A stretch of DNA of 64,000 nucleotides from Clostridiaceae bacterium M8S5 (GTDB taxonomy: Bacteria > Bacillota > Clostridia > Tissierellales > MCWD3). The notes below the pieces were generated by a model. That model did not search any database. It was given only the letters and a program-made list of their open reading frames with translations, and was not told the DNA's origin. This document shows, piece after piece, positions 18,130 to 28,291 of the stretch (position 1 is its first letter; every line of letters starts with the position of its first letter). Where the stretch lies: the NCBI GenBank assembly GCA_029227815.1, contig CP118523.1, positions 1,364,001-1,428,000 on the forward strand, given 5' to 3'. The position numbers and the translations under genes were made by a program.

Positions 18130-20520
18130 ATGTTAGTACCAGTTTCATGGTTAAAAGATTATGTTGATATTAATATAGATGAAAAAGAACTAGCAGATAG
18201 ACTTACAATGTCTGGTTCCCATGTAGATTCAATTATAAACAAAGACAAGGGAATAAAAAATGTAGTAGTAGGTCAAATAAAAAAGATTTGGCAACATCCA
18301 AATGCTGATAAGCTAGTAGTGACAACAGTTGATATAGGAAGTAAAGAAGTGCAGATAGTAACAGGAGCAAAAAATATATCAGAAGGTGACTATATCCCAG
18401 TATCATTAGTTGGAGCGAAATTAGCAGATGGAACAAAGATAAAAAAGGGTAAGCTAAGAGGAGAAGTATCTGAGGGTATGATGTGTTCACTGATAGAGCT
18501 AGGAAAAGATGAACAGTTATTACCAGAGAGTGAGAAGCTAGGCATACACATACTCAAAAAGCCTTATCCATTAGGAATAGATATCAATGAAGTAATTGAC
18601 TTAGAAGGTTATGTAATAGAATTTGAGATAACACCTAATAGACCAGATTGTCTTAGTATAGTGGGGATGGCAAGAGAGACAGCTGCAACTTTAAATTCAG
18701 ATATGAAACAAAGAGAGATAAAAATAGAAAAAGAAACAGGAGATATAAGTGAGTATTTAGATGGAGTAGAGATAGAAGATAAAGAGCTTTGTAGAAGATA
18801 CTATGCAAAAGTAGTAAAGAACGTAAAAATAGAGCCATCACCACAATGGATGCAAAACAGATTGATGGACTGTGGTATGAGACCAATAAACAATATAGTA
18901 GATATAACAAACTATGTAATGCTTGAATATGGTCAACCATTACACGCATTTGATGCAAGGATGATAGATAACAAAAAAATAATAGTGCGTAGAGCAAATA
19001 TTGATGAAAAGATAACAACACTTGACTCAGTAGAGAGAAAATTAAATGATTCAATGTTGGTAATAGCTGATGAAAATAAGGCTATAGCTTTAGCTGGGGT
19101 TATGGGAGGAGAAAATAGCGAAATAGTAGAAGATACAAATGCTATAATAATAGAATCAGCAAACTTCAATGGTAGAAACGTAAGACTTACAGCTAAAGAA
19201 GTAGGACTAAGAACAGAGGCATCATCGAAATACGAAAAAGATTTAGATCCAGGTTTATCAGAAATAGCTGCATTAAGAGTTTGTCAGCTTATAGAGATGC
19301 TAGGGGCAGGAGAAGTAGTAAAAGGATACTATGACGAAAGAGACAAAGACTATCAAGATAAGGTAGTTACCCTAAACCCAGCTAATGCAAATAAACTTTT
19401 AGGTTCAGATATACCTACAGAAAAAATGGTAGAAATATTAAACAAGCTAGAACTAAGAGCAGAGTTAAAAGATGGGATAATAAACACAGTAGTTCCTACA
19501 TTTAGACAGGATATAAATATAGAGACAGATTTAATAGAAGAGGTTGGTAGAATATACGGTTTCCACAATATAGAGCCAAAACCACTACTTGGTGCATTGA
19601 CAAAAGGGGATAAATCAACACTAAGAAACATAGAAGACGTAATAAAAGATGTACTAACAGGAGCTGGACTAAACGAGATCACAACATATTCATTCATAAG
19701 TCCAAAAGCTTATGACAAGATATGTCTTCCAGAGCATAGTATGAAGAGAAAAAGCGTTAAGCTGTTGAATCCACTTGGAGAAGACTATAGTGTAATGAGA
19801 ACTACACTAATACCAAACTCATTAGAGGTGCTATCTAAAAACTACAAACATGGAGTAGAAAAAGCATATGTTTATGAGGTAGGAAAGATATTTATACAAA
19901 AAGGCGAAGTAGCAAGCTTACCATATGAGGCTTCAACGGTTACAATAGGCATGTATAAAGATGTGGATTTCTACAAGCTTAAAGCAGTGGTAGAGTTAGT
20001 ATTAGAGAGATTAGGCATCAAGGACTATGAATATGAACCAGAGAAACAACACAAATCATTCCATCCAGGAAGAACAGGTAGTATAGTAAAGGGAAATCAC
20101 GTATTAGGTATACTTGGAGAGATTCATCCAAGCGTATTAAAGAACTATGGCATGAAAGAAAGAGCATATGTTGCAGAGCTAGATATAGAGATGTTAGCGC
20201 TACTAAGTAATATGAAGAAAAAATATACACCATTACCTAAATACCCTGCGATTTCAAGAGATATTGCTGTAGTAGTTAGTGATGATGTATTAGTAAAAGA
20301 CATAGAAAAAGTAATCAATAATAATGGTGGTAAGCTAGTAGAGAGTGTAGCTTTATTTGATATTTACAAAGGCTCGCAGATACCAGAGGACAAGAAAAGC
20401 GTTGCGTATTCAATAAAGTACAGATCATACGAAAAGACACTGACAGATGATGATATAGCAAAAGTTCATCAAAAGATACTAGACTCACTTGAGAGAGAGC
20501 TTGGTGCTAGTCAAAGATAA
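18130..20520 (+). CDS. pheT: Phenylalanine--tRNA ligase beta subunit
   Basis: 796 residues, the full bacterial length. Order: N-terminal EMAP/tRNA-binding fold (~40-150, VVVGQIKKIWQHPNADKL), B3/B4 editing domain (~215-385, MRPINNIVDITNYVMLEYGQ and ALAGVMGG), B5 domain (~405-475), catalytic-like core (~490-680) and the C-terminal anticodon-binding FDX-ACB domain (~705-796, PLPKYPAISRDIAVVV). The editing domain hydrolyses mischarged Tyr-tRNA-Phe. Start ATG follows AAAGGAG; a good terminator follows. Confidence 0.97.
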   Translation: MLVPVSWLKDYVDINIDEKELADRLTMSGSHVDSIINKDKGIKNVVVGQIKKIWQHPNADKLVVTTVDIGSKEVQIVTGAKNISEGDYIPVSLVGAKLADGTKIKKGKLRGEVSEGMMCSLIELGKDEQLLPESEKLGIHILKKPYPLGIDINEVIDLEGYVIEFEITPNRPDCLSIVGMARETAATLNSDMKQREIKIEKETGDISEYLDGVEIEDKELCRRYYAKVVKNVKIEPSPQWMQNRLMDCGMRPINNIVDITNYVMLEYGQPLHAFDARMIDNKKIIVRRANIDEKITTLDSVERKLNDSMLVIADENKAIALAGVMGGENSEIVEDTNAIIIESANFNGRNVRLTAKEVGLRTEASSKYEKDLDPGLSEIAALRVCQLIEMLGAGEVVKGYYDERDKDYQDKVVTLNPANANKLLGSDIPTEKMVEILNKLELRAELKDGIINTVVPTFRQDINIETDLIEEVGRIYGFHNIEPKPLLGALTKGDKSTLRNIEDVIKDVLTGAGLNEITTYSFISPKAYDKICLPEHSMKRKSVKLLNPLGEDYSVMRTTLIPNSLEVLSKNYKHGVEKAYVYEVGKIFIQKGEVASLPYEASTVTIGMYKDVDFYKLKAVVELVLERLGIKDYEYEPEKQHKSFHPGRTGSIVKGNHVLGILGEIHPSVLKNYGMKERAYVAELDIEMLALLSNMKKKYTPLPKYPAISRDIAVVVSDDVLVKDIEKVINNNGGKLVESVALFDIYKGSQIPEDKKSVAYSIKYRSYEKTLTDDDIAKVHQKILDSLERELGASQR

Positions 20521-20605
20521 TAAATAAAATTATAAAAAATAATCAATTTGTATTTAAATTGGTGTTATTGTTTTTTAAAAATACAGTAATAATTTCAGGA
20601 TAATT

Positions 20606-20635
20606 GAGCTACGCTTATATGCGTGGCTCTTTTTT
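20606..20635 (+). terminator. Terminator of pheST
   Basis: GAGCTACGC-TTATAT-GCGTGGCTC followed by TTTTTT. Confidence 0.85.
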
Positions 20636-20693
20636 ATGAATAAGTAAGACTTTAAGTGAATAATATGAAACAAATGAAAACTTGGGGGGAATT

Positions 20694-21077
20694 ATGAAAT
20701 TAAAACGGATGTTAACTTTGATTTGTCAGGCATTTACTATTGTAACGTTATTTAGTGGAATTATAAATTTGATAATAGGTAATACAACAGATACACATCT
20801 ACACATAATCAATCGCTTTATGGTATGTGTAATATGTATATCATCACTATCAGTGTTTATATGGCTTAGGGATAAAACAAAATTTGCCACACTGATACAC
20901 TATGTAGGTACTTTAATGATTATTCTGTTTTATGTTTGGCTAAACAGTTTTATTGAGGAATTAGGAAAAACAGCTTATAGAGACATTTTCTTAAATTATA
21001 CAGGTATATATATTGTATTTAGCTTCTATGAAGTTATTAAAAGTAAAATAGTAAATAAACAAGCTAAACATAAATAA
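20694..21077 (+). CDS. Small integral membrane protein, possibly DUF6608-like
   Basis: 127 residues with four hydrophobic segments (~9-28, 41-58, 68-82, 98-115) separated by short loops, including IINRFMVCVICISSL and a basic C-terminal tail KIVNKQAKHK. The pattern of a T-D-T-x-x-H-x-x-N-R-x motif after the first helix recalls a small Clostridial DUF family (DUF6608), but I cannot confirm this. ATG 20694 follows GGGGGGA closely; TTG 20682 is embedded in that site. Function unknown, stands alone between the pheST terminator and a GNAT gene. Confidence 0.6.
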   Translation: MKLKRMLTLICQAFTIVTLFSGIINLIIGNTTDTHLHIINRFMVCVICISSLSVFIWLRDKTKFATLIHYVGTLMIILFYVWLNSFIEELGKTAYRDIFLNYTGIYIVFSFYEVIKSKIVNKQAKHK

Positions 21078-21276
21078 AAAATGTATATGGAACTAAATAA
21101 AAGCACTGCTTTAAAATAGTGTGTTTTTGTATATAAAGTGAGATATTTGCAGTTTTTTGTTGAATCGATATTATAATAAATGTATAATTTATATAACATT
21201 ATTTTTTTGGTAAGAGGTATATATTAAAAAATTCTGTGTGGCGATACTTAATAAGAGTAAAAGGAGCGATAAACAT

Positions 21277-22116
21277 ATGATAAGAGATTATAAGCAATCA
21301 GATATAGAAGAGATAATAAGATTATATACATTAGAATATTTAGCGATGCCAGAGGAAATAGAAAGTCTAGAGAGAGCTACAAAGATTTTAGTATATGAAG
21401 ATAATGGGATACAAGGATTCATTCGTTTAGCTAGGAGTGGTACTTATTGCTACGTAGAAATGGGGATTGCATCTAACGAACAAATAAAACCAGTGGGTTT
21501 AGCACTTTGGGAAGAAGCAAATAAGTTTTTAGTTGAGAATTCAGTAGATTTTATAGAAATATATCATGTAAAAGACAACTTGAATTGGCAAGAATTATTT
21601 GATGAAATAGGGTTTGAATATTGGTATTCGATAAATCGTTTTGAATATAAGGGTGATAAATTTAAAGAACCAGAAATATATGTACAAAAGTATGAAGATA
21701 GCTACTATGAAGATAAAATCAGACTCGAAAGCGAAGCGTTTACAGCACTAAGAAAAGAAAACGATATAAAGCCATACAACTGGTATTTAAGTGCTAGCAA
21801 AGAAGCATTAGAAAGTAGTAGAAAAGAAACACTACAAGAAAAAGAGTACATTTACTTATTCTTAGAAAATGAAAAGATTGTTGGTGTTTCTATGGTTAAA
21901 AACGCAGAAATAGAGCTGTTTTTTGTAAGTCTAGAATACCAAGGTAAAGGTTATGGTAGAAAGATATTAGAATATACAGTAAATAGAGGATTAGAACAAA
22001 ACGAAGATGGAGTTTACTTAAATGCATTGCAAAGTAATGAAAAAGCACAAAATATATATAGGCGACTGGGTTTTAGAGTCATACAATCTCAAGATGCTAG
22101 AAGACTAGCAAGGTAA
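21277..22116 (+). CDS. Double-domain GNAT acetyltransferase
   Basis: 279 residues. The C-terminal half is a clear GNAT domain with the acetyl-CoA loop LEYQGKGYGRKILEYTVNRG and LNALQSNEKAQNIYRRLGFRV. The N-terminal ~130 residues (MIRDYKQSDIEEIIRLY...) look like a second, degenerate GNAT fold that has lost the Q/RxxGxG loop. Substrate unknown. ATG 21277 is preferred over GTG 21238 since AAGGAG (21260-21265) is then correctly placed. Followed by a terminator-like hairpin at 22171. Confidence 0.8.
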   Translation: MIRDYKQSDIEEIIRLYTLEYLAMPEEIESLERATKILVYEDNGIQGFIRLARSGTYCYVEMGIASNEQIKPVGLALWEEANKFLVENSVDFIEIYHVKDNLNWQELFDEIGFEYWYSINRFEYKGDKFKEPEIYVQKYEDSYYEDKIRLESEAFTALRKENDIKPYNWYLSASKEALESSRKETLQEKEYIYLFLENEKIVGVSMVKNAEIELFFVSLEYQGKGYGRKILEYTVNRGLEQNEDGVYLNALQSNEKAQNIYRRLGFRVIQSQDARRLAR

Positions 22117-22170
22117 AATATAGAAGTATTTTATGATTTTTAGTTCCATAGAAACCATAAATAAAAATAT

Positions 22171-22197
22171 AAAGAGATAGTACAATGCTATCTTTTT
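22171..22197 (+). terminator. Terminator after GNAT gene
   Basis: AAAGAGATAG-TACAATG-CTATCTTTTTT. Confidence 0.75.
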
Positions 22198-22397
22198 TAA
22201 TTATAAATATACGCAGTACTACTTTAAAATATCAACATTTTCATAAGAATCTACAATAAAACTATACATAAGCAAGCTAAATGTTATATAATTATAAATA
22301 TAACTAGATATGCAGGAAAAGTATGTATATTGCAAGAAATATATGAATAATGCTGTGATAAAATAAACATTTTATCTTTTGAAAGAGAGGTTTTGAT

Positions 22398-22934
22398 ATG
22401 ACTGATAAAAATAAAGTCATAGTTAGAATAAATGGACAAGACTATACAGTCATCGGGAAAGAATCAGAAGACTATATTCATTTGATTGCGGAGTATGTAG
22501 ATTCGATTATGAAAGAGATAATTTCCCAAAATTCTAAGTTACGCCAGTCTATGGCTGGAGTATTAACTGCATTTACTATAGCTGATAAGCTTTATAAAAA
22601 TGATAAAGAACTTGAAGAGTTAAAAAAAGAGATTAAAGTACCGTTGAATGAGCTTGACTCTGCAAAAAAACAACTAGAATATAATAGTGAAGAAATCACA
22701 AAACTAATAGAGCAAAACAAATATTACATACAAAGTAGTGATGATTTAAAAAAAGAAAACGATAAATATCAAAAGAAATGCAAACAACAAGACGAAACTA
22801 TTAAATTAAAAGAAGCTGAGCTTGAGAGTTGTCATGAGAAAATAAACCAGCTTCAAAATAAGCTATTTGAAAATCACGTTGAAATGCTACAAACAAAAAA
22901 AGAACTTGAAGAATTCAAAAAGCTATATGAATAA
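22398..22934 (+). CDS. zapA: ZapA-like cell-division protein with long coiled coil
   Basis: 178 residues. The first ~75 match the ZapA domain (VIVRINGQDYTVIGKESEDYIHLIAEYVDS, then a hydrophobic helix QSMAGVLTAFTIADKLY). ZapA cross-links FtsZ filaments. The rest is a long charged coiled coil (~80-178), longer than the ~85-residue Bacillus ZapA, as is common in Clostridia. GAGAGG precedes ATG. It is followed 30 bases later by the U32 peptidase and mutS2, the same neighbourhood as in many Firmicutes. Confidence 0.85.
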   Translation: MTDKNKVIVRINGQDYTVIGKESEDYIHLIAEYVDSIMKEIISQNSKLRQSMAGVLTAFTIADKLYKNDKELEELKKEIKVPLNELDSAKKQLEYNSEEITKLIEQNKYYIQSSDDLKKENDKYQKKCKQQDETIKLKEAELESCHEKINQLQNKLFENHVEMLQTKKELEEFKKLYE

Positions 22935-22964
22935 AGAGGTTTGCGGTAGGCTTGGGAGGAAAAC

Positions 22965-25409
22965 ATGAAAAGAGACATAGAAATATTAGCACCAGTTGGA
23001 AGCATGGAATCACTGTATGCAGCAGTCAAAAACGGAGCTAATGCAGTATATTTGGGTGGCAAACTATTCAATGCACGTCAGTATGCATCAAACTTTAACA
23101 ACGAAGAGATGAAGACTGCAGTCGAGTTAGCTCATCTATGTGGAGTTAGAGTGTATGTGACTTTAAATATACTACTAAACAATGAGGAACTAAAACAAGC
23201 GATAGATTATATAATATTCCTTTATAATATAGACGTTGATGCTATTATAGTTCAAGATATGGGGCTAGTTAAGATAGTACAAATAGTATTGCCAGATTTT
23301 GAGTTACATGCAAGCACTCAGATGACCATAAATAACTATAGAGGTGTACAATTTTTAGAAGACTGTGGATTTAAAAGAGTAGTATTAGCTAGAGAAGTAG
23401 AGTTTGATGATATAAAAGATATCAAATCCAAAACTCATCTAGAGCTAGAGGGTTTTATTCATGGTGCTCTTTGTGTTTCTTATTCAGGGCAGTGTCTTAT
23501 GAGTAGCCTTATAGGGCAGAGAAGTGGTAATAGAGGAAGGTGTGCACAGCCATGTAGAATGACATATTCACTAGTAGACTTAGAAAGTGGAGAGTACATA
23601 AACGAAAGCTTAATAAATAAATACATATTGAGTTTAAAGGACCTTATGACAATAGAGCAAATAAGACAAATAGTAGATTCAGGGCTTATGTCATTAAAAA
23701 TAGAAGGAAGAATGAAAAGGCCAGAGTATGTTGCGACTATTGTATCAAAATATAGAAAAGCACTAGATAGAGTATCGAATAAAGGATTAGAAAATATAAC
23801 ATCCCAAGATATCAAAGAAATGAAGCAAGCATTTAACAGAGGCTTCACAAAGGGATTTATATTAGGTGAAAAATCTCCAAATATGGTATCACTAGATAGA
23901 GCAAATAATAAAGGTATATATCTTGGTATCGTCACAAGAGTAAAAAAGGATAGATATATAACCATAAAATTAGATGAAGATTTACACAAGGGAGACGGTA
24001 TACAGTTTGTAGATGAAGGAATGGAAAGCAAAGGAATGAAAATCAATAAGATAACTGTAGGTGGAAAAGTAACAGATCATGCAAAAAGAGGTAAATCGGT
24101 CGATATTCCTTATATATCAGGTGTGTATGCCTCATCAAAAGTTATGAAAACTTCTGATTATCTTCTAAATCAAAAAGCAGCAGATACTTATAAAGATATT
24201 AAAACCAATAAAACAAAATCACTCAATCTATTCATAAAACTCAAAAAAGGAGAAACCCCGGTACTAACAGCATGTGATGATAATAATAACTATGTACAAG
24301 TAAATAGTGACTATATAATAGAAGAAGCAAGAAAAAAACCAACTACAGCTGATATTATAAATAAACAGCTAAGTAAAGCAGGAAATAGTATATTTACCAT
24401 AGATGAAATAAACATAGATATGGATGATAACATAATAGTACCTGTTAGTAAGCTCAATCAACTTAGAAGGGAAGCTATAGAAAAATTAGAAAATATAAAT
24501 GCTAACTTTAATAAAAGAAAAATCATAAATGTAAGTAAAATCAATAAAGAAGAACTTCTAAAGCTAAAAAATAACGATAAAAAAAGTAGTAAAAAACTTT
24601 CAATTTCAGTAAATACATTATTACAATTAAAACAGTTAGATTTAACTAAAGTTGATAGGTTGTATGTTAGATATTTTGATGGATTAGATGAATATTTGAT
24701 GGAGCATATAAAAGATATAGAAGTTTATATAAGAACTGATAGAATCATATCAAACAATCAGATAGACTCTGTAGTTGATAAAATAACAAAAATTAAAAAC
24801 ATAGATGGTATTTGTGTATCAAATTATGGGATGCTTAATGCCTTAAAAAATACAGATTATATATTACACATAGACGAGGGCTTTAATATTTTCAATAACT
24901 ATTCAATCGATTATCTAAGTAACTATAGAGCAAATAGCTTTACATATTCGCTAGAACTTTCATTAGAGCAAATCAAAGAAATGTCAAACCATACAATTAG
25001 CTGTAGCGAATCAGTAGTGTATGGCTATTATCAGACTATGATAACAAAATATTGCCCTATTTCTAAAGTCATAAAATGTACAGATTGTAATCAGTGTACA
25101 GGTAAAAAACTAGGGCTTAAAGATAGAATAGGAAAGATATTCCCATTTAGGAGAAATGGTGATTATACAATAATATATAATAGCGAACCATTGATGATGT
25201 TAGAGTATTTACATGAATTTAAAAATATGAATGTAGATTATCTTAGATTGGATTTTACAATAGAAGATAGTGGTATTAGAGAAATACAGACAGTGTATTA
25301 CGACTATCTAAATAGTTTTTGTGATAAACAGGAAGTAAAAGAATTCGTTAAAGAGTTTAAAAAGAAGACGCAAATTACAAAAGGACATTATTATAGAGGT
25401 GTATTATAA
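22965..25409 (+). CDS. U32 family peptidase / RlhA-like rRNA hydroxylation factor
   Basis: 814 residues. The N-terminal half is peptidase U32: ILAPVGSMESLYAAVKNGANAVYLGG (in part), VQDMGL, HASTQMTINN and the U32 signature EGFIHGALCVSYSGQCLMSS followed by NRGRCAQPCRM, with cysteines likely to hold an iron-sulfur cluster. The C-terminal half corresponds to the DUF3656 / collagenase-like extension with another Cys cluster (CPISKVIKCTDCNQCTG, ~695-712). E. coli RlhA, of the same family, hydroxylates C2501 of 23S rRNA; whether this protein does so is inference. Directly followed by mutS2 (12 bases). Confidence 0.85.
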   Translation: MKRDIEILAPVGSMESLYAAVKNGANAVYLGGKLFNARQYASNFNNEEMKTAVELAHLCGVRVYVTLNILLNNEELKQAIDYIIFLYNIDVDAIIVQDMGLVKIVQIVLPDFELHASTQMTINNYRGVQFLEDCGFKRVVLAREVEFDDIKDIKSKTHLELEGFIHGALCVSYSGQCLMSSLIGQRSGNRGRCAQPCRMTYSLVDLESGEYINESLINKYILSLKDLMTIEQIRQIVDSGLMSLKIEGRMKRPEYVATIVSKYRKALDRVSNKGLENITSQDIKEMKQAFNRGFTKGFILGEKSPNMVSLDRANNKGIYLGIVTRVKKDRYITIKLDEDLHKGDGIQFVDEGMESKGMKINKITVGGKVTDHAKRGKSVDIPYISGVYASSKVMKTSDYLLNQKAADTYKDIKTNKTKSLNLFIKLKKGETPVLTACDDNNNYVQVNSDYIIEEARKKPTTADIINKQLSKAGNSIFTIDEINIDMDDNIIVPVSKLNQLRREAIEKLENINANFNKRKIINVSKINKEELLKLKNNDKKSSKKLSISVNTLLQLKQLDLTKVDRLYVRYFDGLDEYLMEHIKDIEVYIRTDRIISNNQIDSVVDKITKIKNIDGICVSNYGMLNALKNTDYILHIDEGFNIFNNYSIDYLSNYRANSFTYSLELSLEQIKEMSNHTISCSESVVYGYYQTMITKYCPISKVIKCTDCNQCTGKKLGLKDRIGKIFPFRRNGDYTIIYNSEPLMMLEYLHEFKNMNVDYLRLDFTIEDSGIREIQTVYYDYLNSFCDKQEVKEFVKEFKKKTQITKGHYYRGVL

Positions 25410-25421
25410 GGAGAAAGAAAA

Positions 25422-27800
25422 ATGAATGAGAGAGCATTAAGAGTATTAGAATATCAGAAGATAATTTCTATGCTAGAGGATAAAGCTGCTTCAAGCATAG
25501 GTAAAGAGATGGTAAAAGAATTAAAACCATCATCTGAATACGAAATTGTTAAAACAATGCAACAAGAAACTAATGAAGCAATGAATGTACTTTTAAAAAG
25601 AGGAACTCCGCCATTAGGAGGAGTAAGAGACATAAATAATCAGCTTAGGAGAGCCAAAATAGGCGCAGTATTATCACCAAAGGGATTGATATATACAGCC
25701 GATTTACTCAGAGCAGCTAGGAGAGTAAAGTCATTTATCAGCAATGATAAAGGGGATAAAAGAAGTCATTATCAATTAATAGAGAGTTTAATTGAGCAGT
25801 TACACGAATACAAGGATATTGAGGATAGTATATATAATGCAATAATTTCAGAAGAAGAAATATCAGATAATGCGAGTAATAAACTTAGATCATTGAGAAG
25901 AAAAATAGAGCTTAAAAAGCAGTCAATAAGAAGTAAACTATCATCAATAATAAATTCAACCCAAAACAAAAAATACTTGCAAGATAGCCTAGTAACAATG
26001 AGGAATGATAGATTTGTTGTACCAGTAAAACAAGAATACAGGTCACAGTTTGGTGGGATGATACACGATCAATCATCGAGTGGAGCAACATTGTTTGTAG
26101 AGCCTATGGTAATAGTGAATATGAACAATGAATTAAATAAACTAAAATTAGATGAAGAAGAAGAAATAAAAAGAATACTTAGTGAGCTATCGGCTATGGT
26201 GTCAGAAATAGTTGACCAATTACACAAGAACATGAAGATACTTGCTAAGATAGATTTTATATTTGCAAAAGGGCATCTAGCAATAGACATGGATGGAGTA
26301 AATCCTAAATTAAACAAAGACGGTTATGTGTCAATGAAAAAAGCAAGACATCCATTGATTGACAAAAAAGAAGTAGTGCCTATAGACATTTATGTAGGCA
26401 AAGAGTTTACTTCATTAGTGATAACAGGGCCAAATACAGGTGGTAAAACAGTAACATTAAAGACAATAGGTTTAATGACACTTATGGCTCAAGCAGGTTT
26501 ACACTTACCAGTAGCATCGGGTAGTACAATAAATGTGTTTGAAGATGTATTTGCAGATATAGGAGATGAACAAAGTATAGAGCAAAGCTTAAGTACATTT
26601 TCAGCGCATATGACAAACATAATAGACATACTTAAACATGTTAAGCATAACTGCTTGGTGTTATTTGATGAACTAGGAGCAGGAACTGATCCAGTTGAAG
26701 GTGCAGCATTAGCGATATCTATACTAGAGCATCTAAATAAAAGAGATATAAGAACAGTAGCAACCACTCACTATAGTGAATTAAAGCTTTATGCTTTAAG
26801 CAATGATAAAGTACAGAACGCAGCTGTTGAGTTTAATGTAGAGACACTAAGTCCTACATATAAGCTATTAATAGGGGTTGCAGGTAAATCAAATGCATTT
26901 GAAATTAGTAAAAGACTGGGACTACCAGATTTCATAATAGATGGCGCTAAAGGCCAGATATCAGGAGAAAATATACAATTTGAAGATATCCTATCAGATA
27001 TAGAGAAGGATAGAGTAAAGGCACTAAAAAACAGAGAAGAATCACAAATGCTAAAAGAAGAAGTAAGACAGCTAAAAGAAGAGCTTATAAATCAAAAAGA
27101 GAAAATTACTAAGATTAAGAGAGATGCTCAAAAAAATGCAAAAGTAGAAGCTAGAAAAATACTAGCTGAGGCAAAAGAAGAAGCAGAGAGTATTATAAAA
27201 GGAATACAAAAAATATCAACTGATATAGAAAAAGAACATAGAAAGAAATTACAAGAGTCAAAAGATAAGCTTAAAACTAAGATTGATAAAATAAATTCGC
27301 AGCTTACAGAGGATGTGCTTAATGTACCAAACTACAAGCCACCAAAGAGTTTATCTATTGGAGATACAGTTAAAGTTGTAAATCTGAATCAGATAGGTAC
27401 AGTTATTGAGCTTCCTGACGAGAGTGGAAATGTGTTAGTACAGGTAGGGATAATGAAAGTAAAAATAAATCTTTCAAATCTCCAACTTGCAAAAAACGAA
27501 GAAAACAAGGATATAGTAAAATCAACTAAGAAATTCATAAAGAGTAAAACCAGAGGAGTAAAAATGAATATAGATATCCGAGGAAAAACCATAGAGGAAG
27601 CTATGTTAGATGTAGATAAGTATTTAGATGATGCATATATATCCAATTTAGGTATGGTAACAATAATACATGGAAAAGGAACAGGAGCATTAAGACAAGG
27701 GATTAGACAACTGTTAAAAAGCCATAAACATGTGAAAACCTATAAACAAGGTGCGTTTAGCGAGGGTGGAACAGGAGTTACAGTAGTCGAGCTGAATTAG
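25422..27800 (+). CDS. mutS2: MutS2 ribosome-rescue / anti-recombination ATPase
   Basis: 792 residues, full length. Order: core lever and clamp helices (~1-320), MutS-type ATPase with Walker A TGPNTGGKTVTLKTIGLM (~330) and Walker B LVLFDELGAGTDP (~414), a long charged coiled coil (~520-630), a KOW-like segment (~645-690) and a C-terminal Smr nuclease domain with IDIRGKTIEEA and IIHGKGTGALRQGIRQLL. MutS2 lacks the mismatch-recognition domain; in Bacillus it splits collided ribosomes. Ribosome binding site AAGGAG. Confidence 0.95.
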   Translation: MNERALRVLEYQKIISMLEDKAASSIGKEMVKELKPSSEYEIVKTMQQETNEAMNVLLKRGTPPLGGVRDINNQLRRAKIGAVLSPKGLIYTADLLRAARRVKSFISNDKGDKRSHYQLIESLIEQLHEYKDIEDSIYNAIISEEEISDNASNKLRSLRRKIELKKQSIRSKLSSIINSTQNKKYLQDSLVTMRNDRFVVPVKQEYRSQFGGMIHDQSSSGATLFVEPMVIVNMNNELNKLKLDEEEEIKRILSELSAMVSEIVDQLHKNMKILAKIDFIFAKGHLAIDMDGVNPKLNKDGYVSMKKARHPLIDKKEVVPIDIYVGKEFTSLVITGPNTGGKTVTLKTIGLMTLMAQAGLHLPVASGSTINVFEDVFADIGDEQSIEQSLSTFSAHMTNIIDILKHVKHNCLVLFDELGAGTDPVEGAALAISILEHLNKRDIRTVATTHYSELKLYALSNDKVQNAAVEFNVETLSPTYKLLIGVAGKSNAFEISKRLGLPDFIIDGAKGQISGENIQFEDILSDIEKDRVKALKNREESQMLKEEVRQLKEELINQKEKITKIKRDAQKNAKVEARKILAEAKEEAESIIKGIQKISTDIEKEHRKKLQESKDKLKTKIDKINSQLTEDVLNVPNYKPPKSLSIGDTVKVVNLNQIGTVIELPDESGNVLVQVGIMKVKINLSNLQLAKNEENKDIVKSTKKFIKSKTRGVKMNIDIRGKTIEEAMLDVDKYLDDAYISNLGMVTIIHGKGTGALRQGIRQLLKSHKHVKTYKQGAFSEGGTGVTVVELN

Positions 27801-27820
27801 CGAAAGGAGACAGAAAAAGT

Positions 27821-28270
27821 ATGATACTTGTTAGTGCATGTTTAGTTGGGCTAGATTGCAGATATAATTGTGAAAGTGTTATAATAGAAGATATAGCAAA
27901 GCTTATAAAAGAAGGAAAGGCAATACCAGTTTGTCCAGAGCAATTAGGAGGGCTAACAACACCAAGAAATCCATCTGAAATAGTAGTCGAGGATGGTACA
28001 ATAACAGTAAAAGACTGTAAAGGAAACGATGTAACAAAGGAATTTGTAAAAGGGGCTAAAGAGACGCTGAAAATAGCTAAGCTTGCAAATGTAAAAAATG
28101 CAATACTAAAGCAAAGAAGCCCATCGTGTGGTAATGGTTTAATCTATGATGGCACATTTAGTGGTAATATAATAGAGGGAAATGGATTAACAGCTAAACT
28201 ATTGTCAGAAAATCATATAAGTGTTTATGATGAAGAAAATTATACAGATTTATTAAGGTACAAAGAATAA
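27821..28270 (+). CDS. DUF523 family protein
   Basis: 149 residues. Starts MILVSACLVGLDCRYNCES and holds VCPEQLGGLTTPRNPSEI and LKQRSPSCGNGLIYDGTFSG, the three conserved patches of DUF523 (YbbK). The conserved cysteines (SACL, C-R-Y-N-C, PSCG) suggest metal or cluster binding. Function unknown. It follows mutS2 by 20 bases and precedes the GerMN lipoprotein by 21, so it probably shares their transcript. Confidence 0.85.
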   Translation: MILVSACLVGLDCRYNCESVIIEDIAKLIKEGKAIPVCPEQLGGLTTPRNPSEIVVEDGTITVKDCKGNDVTKEFVKGAKETLKIAKLANVKNAILKQRSPSCGNGLIYDGTFSGNIIEGNGLTAKLLSENHISVYDEENYTDLLRYKE

Positions 28271-28291
28271 GAAAGAATAGGGGGACGAAAT